Shown here: positions 39,120 to 51,082 of the stretch, piece by piece
How the letters are laid out: each line of letters starts with the position of its first letter
Numbering within the stretch: the first letter of the stretch is position 1
Assembly: GCA_000499405.2 (NCBI GenBank)
Contig: HG738138.1
Span: 13,083,208 to 13,147,207, forward strand
DNA: 64,000 nt
Direction of reading: 5' to 3'
Source of the DNA: Onchocerca volvulus
Lineage: Eukaryota > Nematoda > Chromadorea > Rhabditida > Onchocercidae
The notes under the pieces: model-generated
What the model was told of the DNA's origin: nothing
What the model saw: the letters and a program-made list of their open reading frames with translations, nothing else
The model's database searches: none
Made by a program: the position numbers and the translations under genes

Positions 39120-39156
<37 letters not shown>

Positions 39157-40426
39157 TATACAGCAAAGAACAGTGGATAAGGAAATCAGTTCATTGACTT
39201 CAGCTATCATTTACAGTTTAAAGTCAAGTTACGAAATTTTAAGGACCGACCGAGACATCGGTGGACCAAAAAAAAGGTTTGTCTCATTTATGCGAATATT
39301 AAGATAAAATGTATACGATATAAGAAAATCGTATACATTTTATGTAAATGAAAATTATATTTCAAGATTTTTTTATCAAATTTTTTCCGAATTTCTCTAG
39401 AAGGCCAAAATTTCTAGTAATCCATTCATCCATTAGCAGTGTCAGTCAGTCTTCCTAAAGAATTACTAAAGAAATATTCCGTGAAACGACGTGAAATACA
39501 TTATTTTCTTTTATTTTATAACAACTTTAGAATAAAGGATGTTAATATTGATTGCTATAAATAATACCGAGCTAAAACATTGTTTCCCAAAAATTTATGC
39601 ATCTCATCGGAAGCGTATAAAATTTTTCCTGATGATATCTCGACTACAGCCACAAAATGCTGAACATTCTGGAAACAACTTTAACTTAAATTATAATTTT
39701 TCTTAAGTATGAATGAGATAAATTTTAAATGTAAATTCTACACGAAATTAGTGAAAAAAGTTTTGCTGAAATATTTTACTTCAATGAGAATAAAACGTCT
39801 CGGTTTTAAACCTCAAATTTTATAAACTTCAGAAGTCCAAATAAGATTAAGTATGCCTTTAGACAATAATTTCAAACATTTTTGAGAAGAGTCAGCAAAT
39901 CGTTGAAGGTGACATGCTTCGCGCAACAATCACAATTCAATTCTTTATCATTCGATGTTCCTGAAAAGCTAAAATATCTATTTGACATCTATTTGACCTT
40001 ACATTTTTAGTTTATGAATATTTTTGAGTTCCTCGACTTTTCTTTCGCGAAACTTCTTAATCTTTAAGCTCCTATTTGATATTATATCTTTCGATCCTAT
40101 TGGAAATTTTTACATTTGTCATAATTCATTTTTTATAGAAAAGAAGTACAATGAATCACATTTTTTCAGTTGAATTACATTGCGTACAGGTACTACTGAA
40201 ATTAAGTAACATTCATACTCATTGTGCTAATGTGATCAAGTGCAAGTCGCAGTAGGGAAAGCTTATCAAGTTTCCGACAAAATGTTGACGGTATCAGTGT
40301 AGCTAGTTGTCCCATTAATTCATTTATCCGATCACGGCGTCGCTTTTCGATTTCGGAATGGTTACTGTTGTTAGAAATACGATTTGCCAACGGTGAATTT
40401 GGAGCAAAATCCATCCAATCATCACT
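36989..40426 (-). CDS. bHLH-PAS transcription factor, ARNT/BMAL-CYCLE class
   Basis: The exon at about 40220-40426 encodes a basic helix-loop-helix: HSEIEKRRRDRINELMGQL, then CRKLDKLSLLRLALDHIST. The spacing and the RKLDKL motif are those of class II bHLH-PAS partners (ARNT, BMAL/CYCLE). PAS-like exons follow: 39590-39680 (VAVVEISSGKILYASDEM), 38904-39000 (NWYEILHPIDAAVF), 38660-38780 (WNLGLRRSFPCRLQVY), and near 38480 DSDHSEQNYECFHCYGLLRH. PAS-B continues at 38110-38180 (RFQITVTPNGQIIRCG), 37873-37985 (LPQDLIGCYYYDLIHEGDLL) and 37353-37510 (NATWIPFTNPWNLKTQF). The last exon ends in a Ser/Asn-rich tail at the TAG at 36989-36991. Such proteins dimerise with other bHLH-PAS factors and bind E-box-like sites in the nucleus. 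The PAS regions are rather divergent. An exon upstream of 40426 must carry the start codon, as the visible exon opens after an acceptor. BMAL/CYCLE versus ARNT is undecided. Confidence 0.85.
37690..37746. repeat. Short tandem duplication
   Basis: The words TATTTGCATGTTTTAGTTCG and TTTTAG occur twice about 34 nt apart, in an intron of the bHLH-PAS gene. Confidence 0.75.
38997..39153. repeat. 64-bp tandem duplication spanning a splice acceptor, plus (TAA)n
   Basis: A 64-nt unit (38997-39060) is repeated exactly at 39061-39124 and is followed by an uninterrupted TAA run to about 39153. Read on the minus strand, each copy ends in ATTTTTCAG followed by AAACTGGTA. The 3' splice site before the NWYEILHP exon of the bHLH-PAS gene is therefore present twice. 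Confidence 0.95.
39304..39343. repeat. Perfect inverted repeat (16-bp arms, 8-nt loop)
   Basis: ATAAAATGTATACGAT is followed by an 8-nt loop and its exact reverse complement, within an intron of the bHLH-PAS gene. Confidence 0.9.
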
Positions 40427-43400
40427 GGAATAAATTTTCGGAAAATTTTAATACATTACAGGTGCAAAAATCAGTCATAAAATTTCTTCATTTTTTGTCT
40501 TTATAATTTAGCAGTTACCGTATTATCTTTGGATATATTGTTATGTATGATGATGGATCATGAATACAAGGAGTTTCAAAATATTTTAATTAGTGCAATG
40601 TGTCTCTAAGTATGGTACAATTATGACAAGGAATCGTATTCCAAGCTAATTTTAATTCGTTCTTTGAACAGTTATCAATGGTCGGAAGTATTTAATAAAA
40701 TAATAAAAAGATGGAGCTGAATTTAAACAAAAGTATGACAACTAAATGAAAATGAAATTTCGAAAAGAACTGAACGGAATATTAAAATAAATGGACAAGA
40801 AATGGTTTACATGGAACAGCTTTTGAGAGGTTATTTCAAGTAAAGTATTACATTTCACAGGTTTATATACCATTTTTCGTAAGGAACTATAATATTATCC
40901 TATCTGCTTTTCCAGAATTATTCTCTTAGTAATTATCCTGTTGTAAACGGGTTCATTCGTTTTACAAATAATTGATATTCAAAATTTTCCACTTTTTTAA
41001 AAATAATAATTCAGTAAGATTTGTAATCTGGCAAGCAAGTTGAAGATATTGCAGCGCATTATTTCATCGCGGTATGTTTAGTGTCATTGTCACCTATCAT
41101 TTGTTTAGCCGTATCAGCACTCTCATTTTGTACGACAGCATAGTAATCAGTGGTGCAAAACTTGATATTTCAATATTTGCATCAGTTTTTCGCATCGTGC
41201 AATAAAATTATACAGTGCTGCGCTGTCGCAAGAAGAGTTGTGGAGTATGTGAGAAGTTGCTTCTCGAAGTGATATGGAAGGGAGACTGGAGAGATGCATT
41301 AACAATGGGTGAAGAATTTGTAGCATTGGGTCGGTCTATCAATGTCATCATCGATGATGGTACAATCATCGATTGTCCTCAGCTTACAGTTCTTCATCTG
41401 TCTATTTCGTTCCCAATGATAGCTCCCTTAACTTCACCACTGGCCATAGTTCTGGCTATCAATTCGTCTATCTCTTATTCATGAACAATATTGAGGCCAG
41501 ATGAGTTGAGGCAGTTTCAAAAAAGTCATTCGTTTCAATCGATGTCACCGACAGTAAGAAGAGTGAGTCTCCCTTAACTGTTGGAGAGCTATCCTCGATG
41601 TTTAATTTGCATCTCCATCGTTTGTCTATTTGTCATGTCCGTCAATCGCTGTGGTTTGATAAATGATGGTGGGTGTAAATTAAACTATCATCATCCATTA
41701 ATGCAACTTACCCCCTTATATTACTGGGAGATGTATGTGTATGTATGTGTGTATGTTTGATATATAATAACAAGCGTAAATTTGACAAAATCTTCCAAAG
41801 ATCCGAACCATTTTTTATAAGTTTATCGCGGTACTATTTATTGAGGAATAACAATTTGGTTGGAATCATCAAAAATCTCCTAAAGATTATTCTTTAGTTT
41901 CAACCACTGATAGATTGTTCGTTTCCTAATTCATTCAATAAATCCAACTGATAGCCGTAAGATTATCTAGCAGGACTTATCGGATAAATCAACTTAGCTA
42001 TAATATAACAATGATTTCAATACGTCGCTAAAAGCCGCAAATCTTTTTTCGCTCTTCAATTTTCCTCTCCTACTCCATTATGGAGTACTACAAGCATACA
42101 GGTCAAGAATTGGCTCCGGAATCACGCAATTTCGGTATCCGAATATTTATTACCTCAATATTTTGCTTTTTTGCAAGGTTAAAAGGAACATTTCATCGAA
42201 GCAATATTTGCCTGTCTTTCTACCGTACTGTGAAAGACGGCTAGATATTCACTTGCATTTCAAGTTGCATTTTTCGTTATTCTAACAGCTTATCAGATTC
42301 TTTTAGAACAAGCATTGAAGACTCAGCAATATCAGTTACAACTATAAGAAAGGTTTTATCCTCAAAGGGGAATTTTAGTGTAAGAGCTTGCAGGAAGAAG
42401 ATAATAATTTACCTTACAAATATTCATCGATATTTGGTACCTGACAAGTGATATTTTAAAAAAAAAAAAGATTTTCACGTTCATTTATATGCGACTACCC
42501 ATCGAAATATATTTCTTTGCTTTCTAGACAGATATTCATTGATGAGACACAACTGACTATAATATGGGGTTTTTCTGGTTTGGCAGTAAGTTCCAAATTT
42601 CCTTCTAAAATTTCGAAATTATCGATTGGCCACTGCTGCCTACCCATCTTCACCCGAAACAGTAAATGAGACGGTTAGTCCCTGAAGGTGGAGCTAGGGT
42701 GAATCGTCTGACCTCTGTTACTCTAATCCTAAATGTGGATAGTGTGCTCCACTAAGCTGCTGCAATGGGTCGCGCGCATAGATTCCTGCTCCATAGGTCA
42801 GAGGGCAATAACAACAGAGCATGGATGCTGATGAATTGACTGTTGAGTAGTAGTAGTAGTTCGGGCAACTCAATTTCCCATTCAGTTCTATTCTATCCTA
42901 TTCTGTGCCCCTCCATCCTTTCCTTCTCCTGCTTGTCACCCAATGTCACCAAGTATTGCTAACTAACCTAAGTGGCAATTGGATGACCCTTTTTGTCCAT
43001 CTTTTCATAAGCTTGCATCACCATTTCGACATTCTTTTCACCCTCCTGCTGCATCATCTACATCTATTGTATGCACTTCCTATCATTGCTTTTCTCTCTC
43101 TGAATGCTGAAAAAAATTTGTGAAATTTCGACTGAAATCTATTAATATGAACGCTCTTATTTGTTTCAATTTAAAGAACAAATTTTCCAAAACTTATAAG
43201 GAATTTTCGATTTTTCAAAAGACTCTTGATCTGTTCTCTCTCTTTTTTGCAAGCTTTCGATTGGAAGAATGATTAGTATCTTTTCATAGTATTTTCTGTC
43301 TTTAGAAAGTCCAATTCGTATACTAGCTTCTTTTTAAAGTAGCCAGTGTGATATGATATCAGTACTTCTAAATCTTCCCCATAACCTTTTTTTAGCTTAG

Positions 43401-44074
43401 CACTATTTGTCTTCACCTTTTAATACTCGGTAAATTAAGTTTAAAACGCAAGAATATTGTGATCTTCATACTGAACAATAATCTTTGACATGATTTAGAA
43501 AAAATTACGCCAGTAATTCTCTACTTTCATCTGATTTTTATAAAATGACGTGAATTCATCACAATTCTCTAATTTATCTGAATTAAGATCCGTGTTGGTC
43601 AGTTTCGCTCTTATATTTTGTAAATATAAAGCCAACATAGGTTCCTAGCCAGACTATTCTTCATTCATCCTCTAACGATCCTTAAAAAATAAGTGGCAAA
43701 TTTTGGCAAACTAATAAGACATAATGTCGGAACAATCGATAGTTGGTTTTTGTCAATGATATCAATAAGTATGATTGATAATAATAATTCAGTTCGGAAA
43801 GGAATGCCATATCACAAGCCTAATGATTATTGGTTATCTATTTGCAGAAGGTTTTATCAGTTCCGTGTGCACGACTAAAATTTATTCACTTTCTTCCGGC
43901 AAAATTATAATTTTTTCCGACATTTGAAAAATTAAGTCTGCCCGACTTCTGCGATAAATTTAGCCTGGAATATCTATGGAATAAAGTTCATACCACTGGA
44001 TGCTAGGTACCAAGTACTAGATTTGAATTCTGAAAGTGATCTCATTCCAAGTGCCACAAACGTGTTTGTAAAGT
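40427..44074. other. Gene-poor interval between divergent bHLH-PAS and innexin genes
   Basis: It should hold the first exon(s) and promoter of the bHLH-PAS gene on the left and the innexin promoter on the right. A plus-strand frame at 41215-41484 (WKGDWRDALTMGEEFVALGR) is open and less AT-rich than its surroundings, but I recognise no family and no splice context. A repeat-like island at 42620-42870 is listed separately. Confidence 0.4.
42620..42870. repeat. GC-richer repeat-like island ending in (TAG)n
   Basis: About 250 nt are clearly less AT-rich than the flanks, include GGGTCGCGCGCATAG, and end in TAGTAGTAGTAG. Neither strand is open beyond about 30 codons. The short 3' trinucleotide tail is the sort left by non-LTR retrotransposons or SINEs. 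I could not match it to a family. Confidence 0.35.
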
Positions 44075-47000
44075 ATGCTGGGCATACCGTTTCTGGATAG
44101 TGCATTTCTGAAGATATTTTCGCCAACAACATATGACGATCGTATCGACCGACTTAATTATTTTGTCACAAGCTCTTTATTAACTTTTTTTGCGATTCTT
44201 GTCTCAGCGAAACAGTAAGTTGACTCTTGAGTTTTCTTTAAAATTCAGTTTTTCTCCTAAAATTTTGTTGTAAATTTGAAATGGAATGATCACTATGAAT
44301 TGGTGACACTAATTATTCGGAAATTTGGATATTTCAGATATGTGGGCTCGCCAATACAATGTTGGGTGCCCATGGAATTCAAAGGTGGATGGGAACAGTA
44401 TACAGAGGATTACTGCTTCATACAGGTCTGGTACCATATTTTCTATTCAATCCTGAATTTATTAAAATAAATGCTAAAATCATTGTGGTTTCATGTGCTT
44501 GATTATATGACTTTTTTATCGGTTTTCTATTAATGGAAATAATAGGTATGCAAATGCTTTTTGAAATGAGACATTGGAAAGTTGGAGAGACTACTTAAAC
44601 TTATAATTCTGTATAATTTTAATAAACAGCTATTAAAATTGTATTCAATATAGAACACCTACTGGGTCCACTTTGACGATCCAGTACCGGAAGATGTGAA
44701 TGATCGTCATGGAGCTGAAATTGGTTACTATCAGTGGGTACCAATTATGTTAGTGCTACAGGCACTAATGTTTTTCATTCCAGAATGGATATGGAAAACT
44801 CTCAACAAACAGAGTGGTTAGTTATTTTTGTACCTCTTTTTTTCAAATTCTTAAGCACTGAAAGTCGATCGAGAGTTCCTTTTTTATCTGAGTTTTTGTT
44901 TTTTGTTTTTCTTTTTGAGTTAGAGTTAAATCAATTTTCTGATTCCAATTGATCAAAGAAACAAATATAATTTCCATAAATATCAAGCAAGGAATGAATA
45001 TTTTTAAATATAAATGGGAATAAATTTCATTCCAAAAGTAGCCTTTTAAGTCATTAAATTACTGACAAATAAGATTTACGAAATCCTTAAATTTTAAAAT
45101 TTCTGCGTATTTCAGGCCTCGATTTGGATACAATAGTAAAGGGGGCGAAAAATCTACGAACATCAAAATGTAGTGAACGGAAAAAGGAACTGGAAAAACT
45201 GGCATTATATGTTGAAGAATGTCTAGAATTCGATACACCCCATCACCAAAATCGTTACTTCTGTTTTAACTATGGCTACTCATTGGGTTCCTATGTCACC
45301 TTACTATACTTATTCATAAAATCACTTTTTGTTATCAACATATTCAGCCAGTTTGTGATCCTCAATAATTTCCTTGGTACCAGTCACAGTCTCTGGGGAT
45401 TCCAGGTAATTTTTTCTAGATTCTGAACTGTAGCTTTGCCTTCTTTCTTCCTTTTTTTCAGTATTCAACAGCTTACCTGAATTTCATGATCTGCAAATTA
45501 TGCAGAGCTATAAGATCAAAGTTGTAAGGAAAAATCATAGATATGTTAAATAGAGAAGTAAGGACTTTAGATACTGCTGGATCTATGGCAAGGCCGGGAA
45601 TGGCTGGATTCCGGTGCATTTCCGCGCGTAACAATGTGCGATTTCAAAGTGCGACGCTTAGCAAATATTCATCGTTATTCGGTACAGTGTGTTCTAATGA
45701 TCAATATGTTCAATGAAAAAATCTATCTTTTTATCTGGTTCGCTAACTAATTTACTTCGAATAGAAAATAAAAATTGGATACGATATTTAAAAATTCCAA
45801 TTCCAGTTACATACCATATTCTTATTTATTTAACTAATCTATAAGAGAAACATTACAGTGCAGGGAGCCATGGTACCTCCAACAACTGGTAAGGTTGTGG
45901 TCTACTGAGAAAGTGTCGCAGTGATTTCGATATCCATGATAGGGAAGGTTTGAGGCAGAAATAGTTGTAACCTAGGAATCTTGTCAAAGACTATCGAAAT
46001 ATATAACGAACGATTGAAAAACAATCAATTTAAGATAATTTTATAAAAATAAAAAGTAAAATTTACATATGGCAATGAACTTTAAAAAAACAAGTAATGC
46101 TTTTAATCAAGCTTACTGGTTTTCAAACTTAGAAAGCAAAAAAGAATGCATCAATCGCAGTAAACAAGAAAGCAAGTACATTCGATTATTCTTTTTTTAC
46201 CAGCAAAATTGACTACGAATACTTTGAATTTTGTCATCCATTAAAACGTGGATGCTATTAAAAAAGAAGTAAGTTTTTACAGGTATTGGTTTCTGTTTGT
46301 TGCTGCATCCACACTACTTAATTTTATCTACTTCGTTTACAATACCACATTGGCCTCAAATCGAGAACGTACAGCACGAATGCTCCTTTTACATATAAAG
46401 CTAGATGAAACCCCCATGGACCAAGCAATATTACGTCGTTTTGTGCATAAAGCACTGCGGCCAGGTTTGTCACTATCATTGTTGCATTAGTTGCTATCGT
46501 TACTAAATTTTGAAATATAAAATTCTAATCACTGCTTCAGTTTCTGCATGCTGGTTATATGATGGCATATGATCTTTGTGGAAACATAAGCTAGCCTTCT
46601 CAGAACTGGTTATCGGTTATTGGAAAGGCAAAATTTTAATGCAGTCATTAGTTTTATCAATAAAATCTTTAAATTTCAAAATTTCTTAGAAATACAGGGT
46701 AAGAGCTGCAAGCTATGATTACACACTTTCATGCTGCTATAATTTTAGTTGCAAATCTTATGCCGGAAAACTAATAGCTACCACATTTTTTAAATTTAAT
46801 CAACCAGTTTTTAGACGGTGTACTACTTTTGCGATTTGTTGATATGTACGCTGGTGGTATGATGGCACGTGATCTTTGTGGACAACTTTTTGCCGATTTT
46901 TGTCGGGAACAATATCATCGAGCAATTGGTAGCCATAAAACAAAAAGCTCGTCACCAGGTCCTGATGATGGCTTTACTGAAACACAGTATGATCCGGAAA

Positions 47001-47416
47001 AGGTAAGCCGCCAAAACAGTTTTCCGACTTATCTCCAATTTAGTGAGATAGGTTACATCTTAATACTTTTCTCAGATACTGATAAACGAAATACTGGAAT
47101 ATGTAAGATAAAAGAAGTAAAGGAATCCAGGCTTTTTGATTTGATGCTTTCTTCCCAGATAAAATTAGAATTCATTGTTGAAAAGAAAACTGAAAGCAAT
47201 CTTGGAATGATAATACCAATTTCTATTTATCAAAAAAAATGGAAAAGTAGGAGTGAGCGAATCAAGATACAATTCGTCCGAAGAAATGTTACCTATTTCA
47301 GACTTGTTAAATCGGTTCTGAATTTTATCAATGTTAACCTTCATAATTTGCAGTTACATGGTCCATTGATGCAACCAGATACATTTACACGAGCGATCAA
47401 AGGCAAAGCCTCGTGA
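44075..47416 (+). CDS. Innexin (gap-junction channel subunit), 426 aa, eight exons
   Basis: Exons 44075-44214, 44338-44425, 44654-44816, 45116-45405, 45571-45737, 46283-46464, 46815-47002 and 47354-47416 join in phase to 1281 nt including TGA. Innexins form invertebrate gap junctions. The family hallmark is present: [20 protein letters not shown] followed by the second loop cysteine in EDYCFIQ, and the YYQWVP motif at the start of the second membrane helix. Four membrane segments fit: near residues 30-45, 110-130 ([17 protein letters not shown]), the helix in [19 protein letters not shown], and [19 protein letters not shown]. The second extracellular loop has its Cys pair (VTMCDFKVR, then [15 protein letters not shown]). 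[14 protein letters not shown] is typical. The ATG at 44075 gives a short cytoplasmic N-terminus ([15 protein letters not shown]), normal for the family. A decayed partial copy of exon 7 sits in intron 6. Which nematode inx orthologue this is cannot be said. Confidence 0.96.
46548..46590 (+). pseudogene. Relic of innexin exon 7 in intron 6
   Basis: The sequence CATGCTGGTTATATGATGGC and its continuation to GTGGAAAC matches exon 7 exactly 300 nt downstream (TACGCTGGTGGTATGATGGC to GTGGACAAC), with about 85 percent identity over 40 nt. The relic is preceded by a TTCAG. Similarity fades on both sides. It is probably the remains of an old tandem exon duplication. Confidence 0.7.
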
Positions 47417-48139
47417 AGAGCCTATGGTCAGATGTTGTGGCACCTATTAATAAAACTTGAATTGCTTCCTCGGAATGATTCTCACGTGGTGCTGGGTATA
47501 TCAAATTTCTATTTTTTCCAGAAGGTAGTAAAATTTCTGTGATTTATACTGAACTAGAAACTGGAATTTTGCTTTTTTTGAATTGACAATTAAGGGATCC
47601 TTAATTCTCTCACTTAGCTAACAGAATCTATTAAACTTTGATAAAATTGTTAAAACTTGAAATGAATTGAAAAGTAATCCTTCCGACTTGACTAACAGAA
47701 TAAGTATTTTGTGTCGGTGAAAGTTGCGGAAATAGATTATCTAAATTTTAGAAAAAAATAGAGCTGAAGAATTTTTTATCAGCATTTCTGGTCTTTTTAA
47801 ATCGTTCGGTTTTCACTATTCGCTTAATCTCAGTTGTTTGATTTTTCTTTCTTTTTTTTTTTCTGTTTTTTTTCTTTTTCTTTTGTTTTGTTTTGTTCCA
47901 TTGCTGAGATGTTTTTCTAGACGATTATAAATGTTTGTTATCACTTTCCAGTTTTTTCCAGAAATTTTACCAGGTAAAGGGAAAAACTTTGAAACAAGAA
48001 TAGCACATCTACTCGAAACTCAATGTTTTTTATCACCTATTTCCTATCTATAGTTGTTCTTTTTTTTGTTAAGCATTTTCGAAATTTCTAATCACTTTTC
48101 ATTTGTCTTCTTCGGTTCAGGTAGCATTAATTTCAAAAT
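47417..48139. other. Intergenic, 3' of innexin
   Basis: I see only AT-rich sequence with T-rich runs (47845-47900) and a few short words repeated. No exon was supported. Confidence 0.45.
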
Positions 48140-49379
48140 TAGGCCCTTCTTTTGCACTTGAAGGTATAGCTTTTTGTTAATTAACAATTAAAGACTATTA
48201 TACTTCTTTTTATAACTCAATATAAAATAAAAAAAAAAAAAAAAACTATATAGGAAGCCTGTAGTTTATGGTTTCGGCAGTATATTTGAAAATCTTATTA
48301 TGGAAATATGGAATCGATATAAAGACAAAATATAGTGGTCAAAAGTTGAAGTTAAATTATTAAGTAATTTGAAATGACTTACGTCACATTACAATCGGCA
48401 AGCTCATCATCGTGTATTTTTCCAGTCATTATGGCGAATTTCGTCGAATTTGTTTCCTGAAAATCTCTTGCAAATTAATTTTAAATGAAGTTATCGAGTG
48501 TTATTACAAGCAAAATGATTATCGAGTGCTATTCATTTATTTTGTTTACTATATCTTTATTTACATTTCATTCGTTTAATAGTTTTCACAATCTCAATTT
48601 TTCTGTCAAATATTGTCACATTCCTGAAAAAAAAATATTGTCACATTCCTGAAAAGTTTTCGCAATTTTAGAAGTTTCCCAAATCAGAAAACGATTAAAT
48701 ATCAGTGATTTACGTTTTATGGCTATTTCATTTTATATCTATGCAGATGTAATTTACAACGAAATAGGTCCCCCAACTTCTTTCTCAGTTCCAGCCGATA
48801 ATTTTTGAAATTTCTATCAAAATAATCATAAGTATGATTAAGTTTCCAGGATACCGCCAAAACTATTCTCGCGAAATGCAATTCTATTTGTCATTTCATA
48901 AAATTTCAACAAGTAATACTAATTATGATCAAATATGCTTTCCAAAATTAAGTGATATTCATATTTCACAGAATCACTGCTGCAAACTTATTCATTGCTA
49001 AAAGTAAATTGCTATTGCTTTGAAGACTTGCTTGTTGACGTAAATCACCTAATTTAACCGCGAGACGCGGCACTGGCTTTGCAAAAATGTCAACTTCGGA
49101 AAAATATAAAAGTTTGAGATTAAAACCACCTTATGGTTCGAAAAGTATAAAAGTTTGAGATTAAAACCACCTTATGATTTTAGGCTTCTCGAAAATTCCC
49201 ACCTCTAAATGTTGGAAGAGGTGATATTTATAATCTGTTGTTTTCTTCAGCATAAAATTCATGATTTGAAGCAATTTAGAATTAGATTTCAAAAACTGAA
49301 AACAGAGGGAAATGGTTACCTTAGAAATAAAAGTATTCTGGCAGTGTCTTGGAATGATTCCTGCTTTTTCAATATCCAC
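48140..49379 (-). CDS. Unidentified small multi-exon gene (tentative)
   Basis: Three or four minus-strand segments look coding. At 49379-49320 is a start-like exon (MDIEKAGIIPRHCQNTFISK) with a GTAACC donor. At about 49085-48970 is KPVPRLAVKLGDLRQQASLQ followed by a Ser/Asn/Leu-rich run, helix-like. At 48456-48383 is the best exon, with a TTTTCAG acceptor and GTAAGT donor, encoding KFAIMTGKIHDDELADCNV. A possible final exon near 48150 (KEGPNFEINAT, stop) joins that one in phase. The phase between the first two segments does not fit without another exon. I do not recognise the family; size and helix content would suit a small complex subunit, but that is a guess. The exon at 48383-48456 is the firmest part. 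Confidence 0.35.
48612..48657. repeat. Short tandem duplication
   Basis: ATTGTCACATTCCTGAAAA occurs twice in a row, about 26 nt apart. Confidence 0.85.
49103..49178. repeat. Tandem duplication, about 43-nt unit
   Basis: The word TATAAAAGTTTGAGATTAAA and the following ACCACCTTATG occur twice, 43 nt apart, inside the tentative small gene. Confidence 0.85.
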
Positions 49380-51082
49380 CGGAATTGATTAGCAGTTTAA
49401 GGAGACGTGGTTTTGCAGTTCACAAGAGTGATAGAGCGTGCACATTTTGAAGGTCACAATTCTTAAAAGTTCGCAATACCGGTTATTGATGTATACATTT
49501 CGAAAGTGGTATGCATCTCCAATGCAATTTAAGCGGTCTCAAGGAATGTTCAAGTTATCCAGATTGTGTTTCCAACTGGATGACCTACAGATCTTTGCAC
49601 AAAGCATGTAAACGGCGAAGGCGAGAATGAGATATTTTGAAAATGACGATCAAAGGATGAATTGAGAAGTGTAACATCAGAAGAGGGAGTTTTGAGTTTT
49701 AGGATTCATAATTTCCCAGTAAAAAAAAATTGACACTCATATTTCCTTCTGACACTAGTCAATTTATGGATCACATGAGTGGTACGACGGAAGTATACTT
49801 CATATCGATTGTTCCAAGCTTTTTAATTGCTTTTAGCGTAGTATCTTACAAACTATGGAAAACGTAATCGTATCGACAGATAATATTGCCCTTTCATGGC
49901 GGGTTTTACAAGGTTTTTTCAAATTTAATCAGGAGACAAGTGAATTTCTCAGTGATTTACTTGTTCATGAAGTTATCATTTCACGACATGACATCACATG
50001 GCGAAGATCACAGAACAAATTTGCAACTACTCCATGTTAGATTTAAAAATCGAGATTTCTTGTTAGACAGCACAATGGCACATAGATTAAAATCATTAAG
50101 TGCAGTCGTTAAACCTTTTACTTACATCTATAAGCTAGTTAATCGCTACTGCAGGAATTTTCATTTGCTTTGTGTAAAAATATTGATAGCTTTACGTTAC
50201 TCTACATTGATGAATTTTATTTGATAGAAAAATGACAGAACGTAACCCATGCAAGATTGATTCACGCTTTTCTCGCTCCGTGCCTCGAATGACTACGATA
50301 ATTGTTTTTAAGATTTTCTTGTCTTTTACATCATATGTTGAGATAGTACAAAGACGTGTTTTGAAATTATTTCTGCAAAAAAATTGGAAATGTATTCTAG
50401 AGCGGTAACTTGGTCTTGTACTTATCTATTATTTGGATAACTGAAGGATCCCAAAATGCGTTATTTTTGACTTGTCTTTCCCTGGATTAGCGTTGGTCCA
50501 ACTATATCTCTCAAATCCTCTTACAGAAAGTAGGTAATGAACTCGAATATTTGTGTCCATTTTGGTGGAACCGCAGAACAAAATTATAAATTAAACTGAA
50601 TTGAGTAAATTCAGCACATTTACTAGTACGCCATTATAATACTCTAGTTGAGTGTGAAAAATAATGCAAATTTATTTTTATCATGGATTTTCTCGATTTT
50701 TCTATAGCACATCTTTCATGACATTATTATGCAAATGAAAAGAAAATTAGTATCACGTACGATAATACCTTGATTCGGAAATCTCTAGTAGGACAGAAGC
50801 AGATCCACAAGCATTTCTTTGGATCTGTCATGAAGACATCAATTTCAATGTTATTGGATCGAACATGTCCGGAAATCGATCAAATTTTTGAGCGAAAATT
50901 GCTAACTGTAAAAGGAAGTGTTACCATTACAAAATTTCAAATCATTGCAGAATTACAGATGTGTAATTAGTTCAAATTAATTGGTTCTCAAACTTTTTAC
51001 AGTTCACAGTTCTGAACCAGTCGAAACTATAAAGCCTTACAACAGAACTCTACCACTTTTTTGTGTAATTTTACTACGGATT
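49380..51082. other. AT-rich interval without supported gene
   Basis: Several short plus-strand ORFs (49855-50224, 50770-50970) have no recognisable motif or splice context. The interval is the 3' flank of TRAPPC12 and the 5' flank of the tentative small gene. Confidence 0.45.

Noticed and set aside
42905..43123. 72-codon plus-strand ORF, Leu/His-rich
   Set aside because: It has pyrimidine-rich composition and no family or splice evidence.
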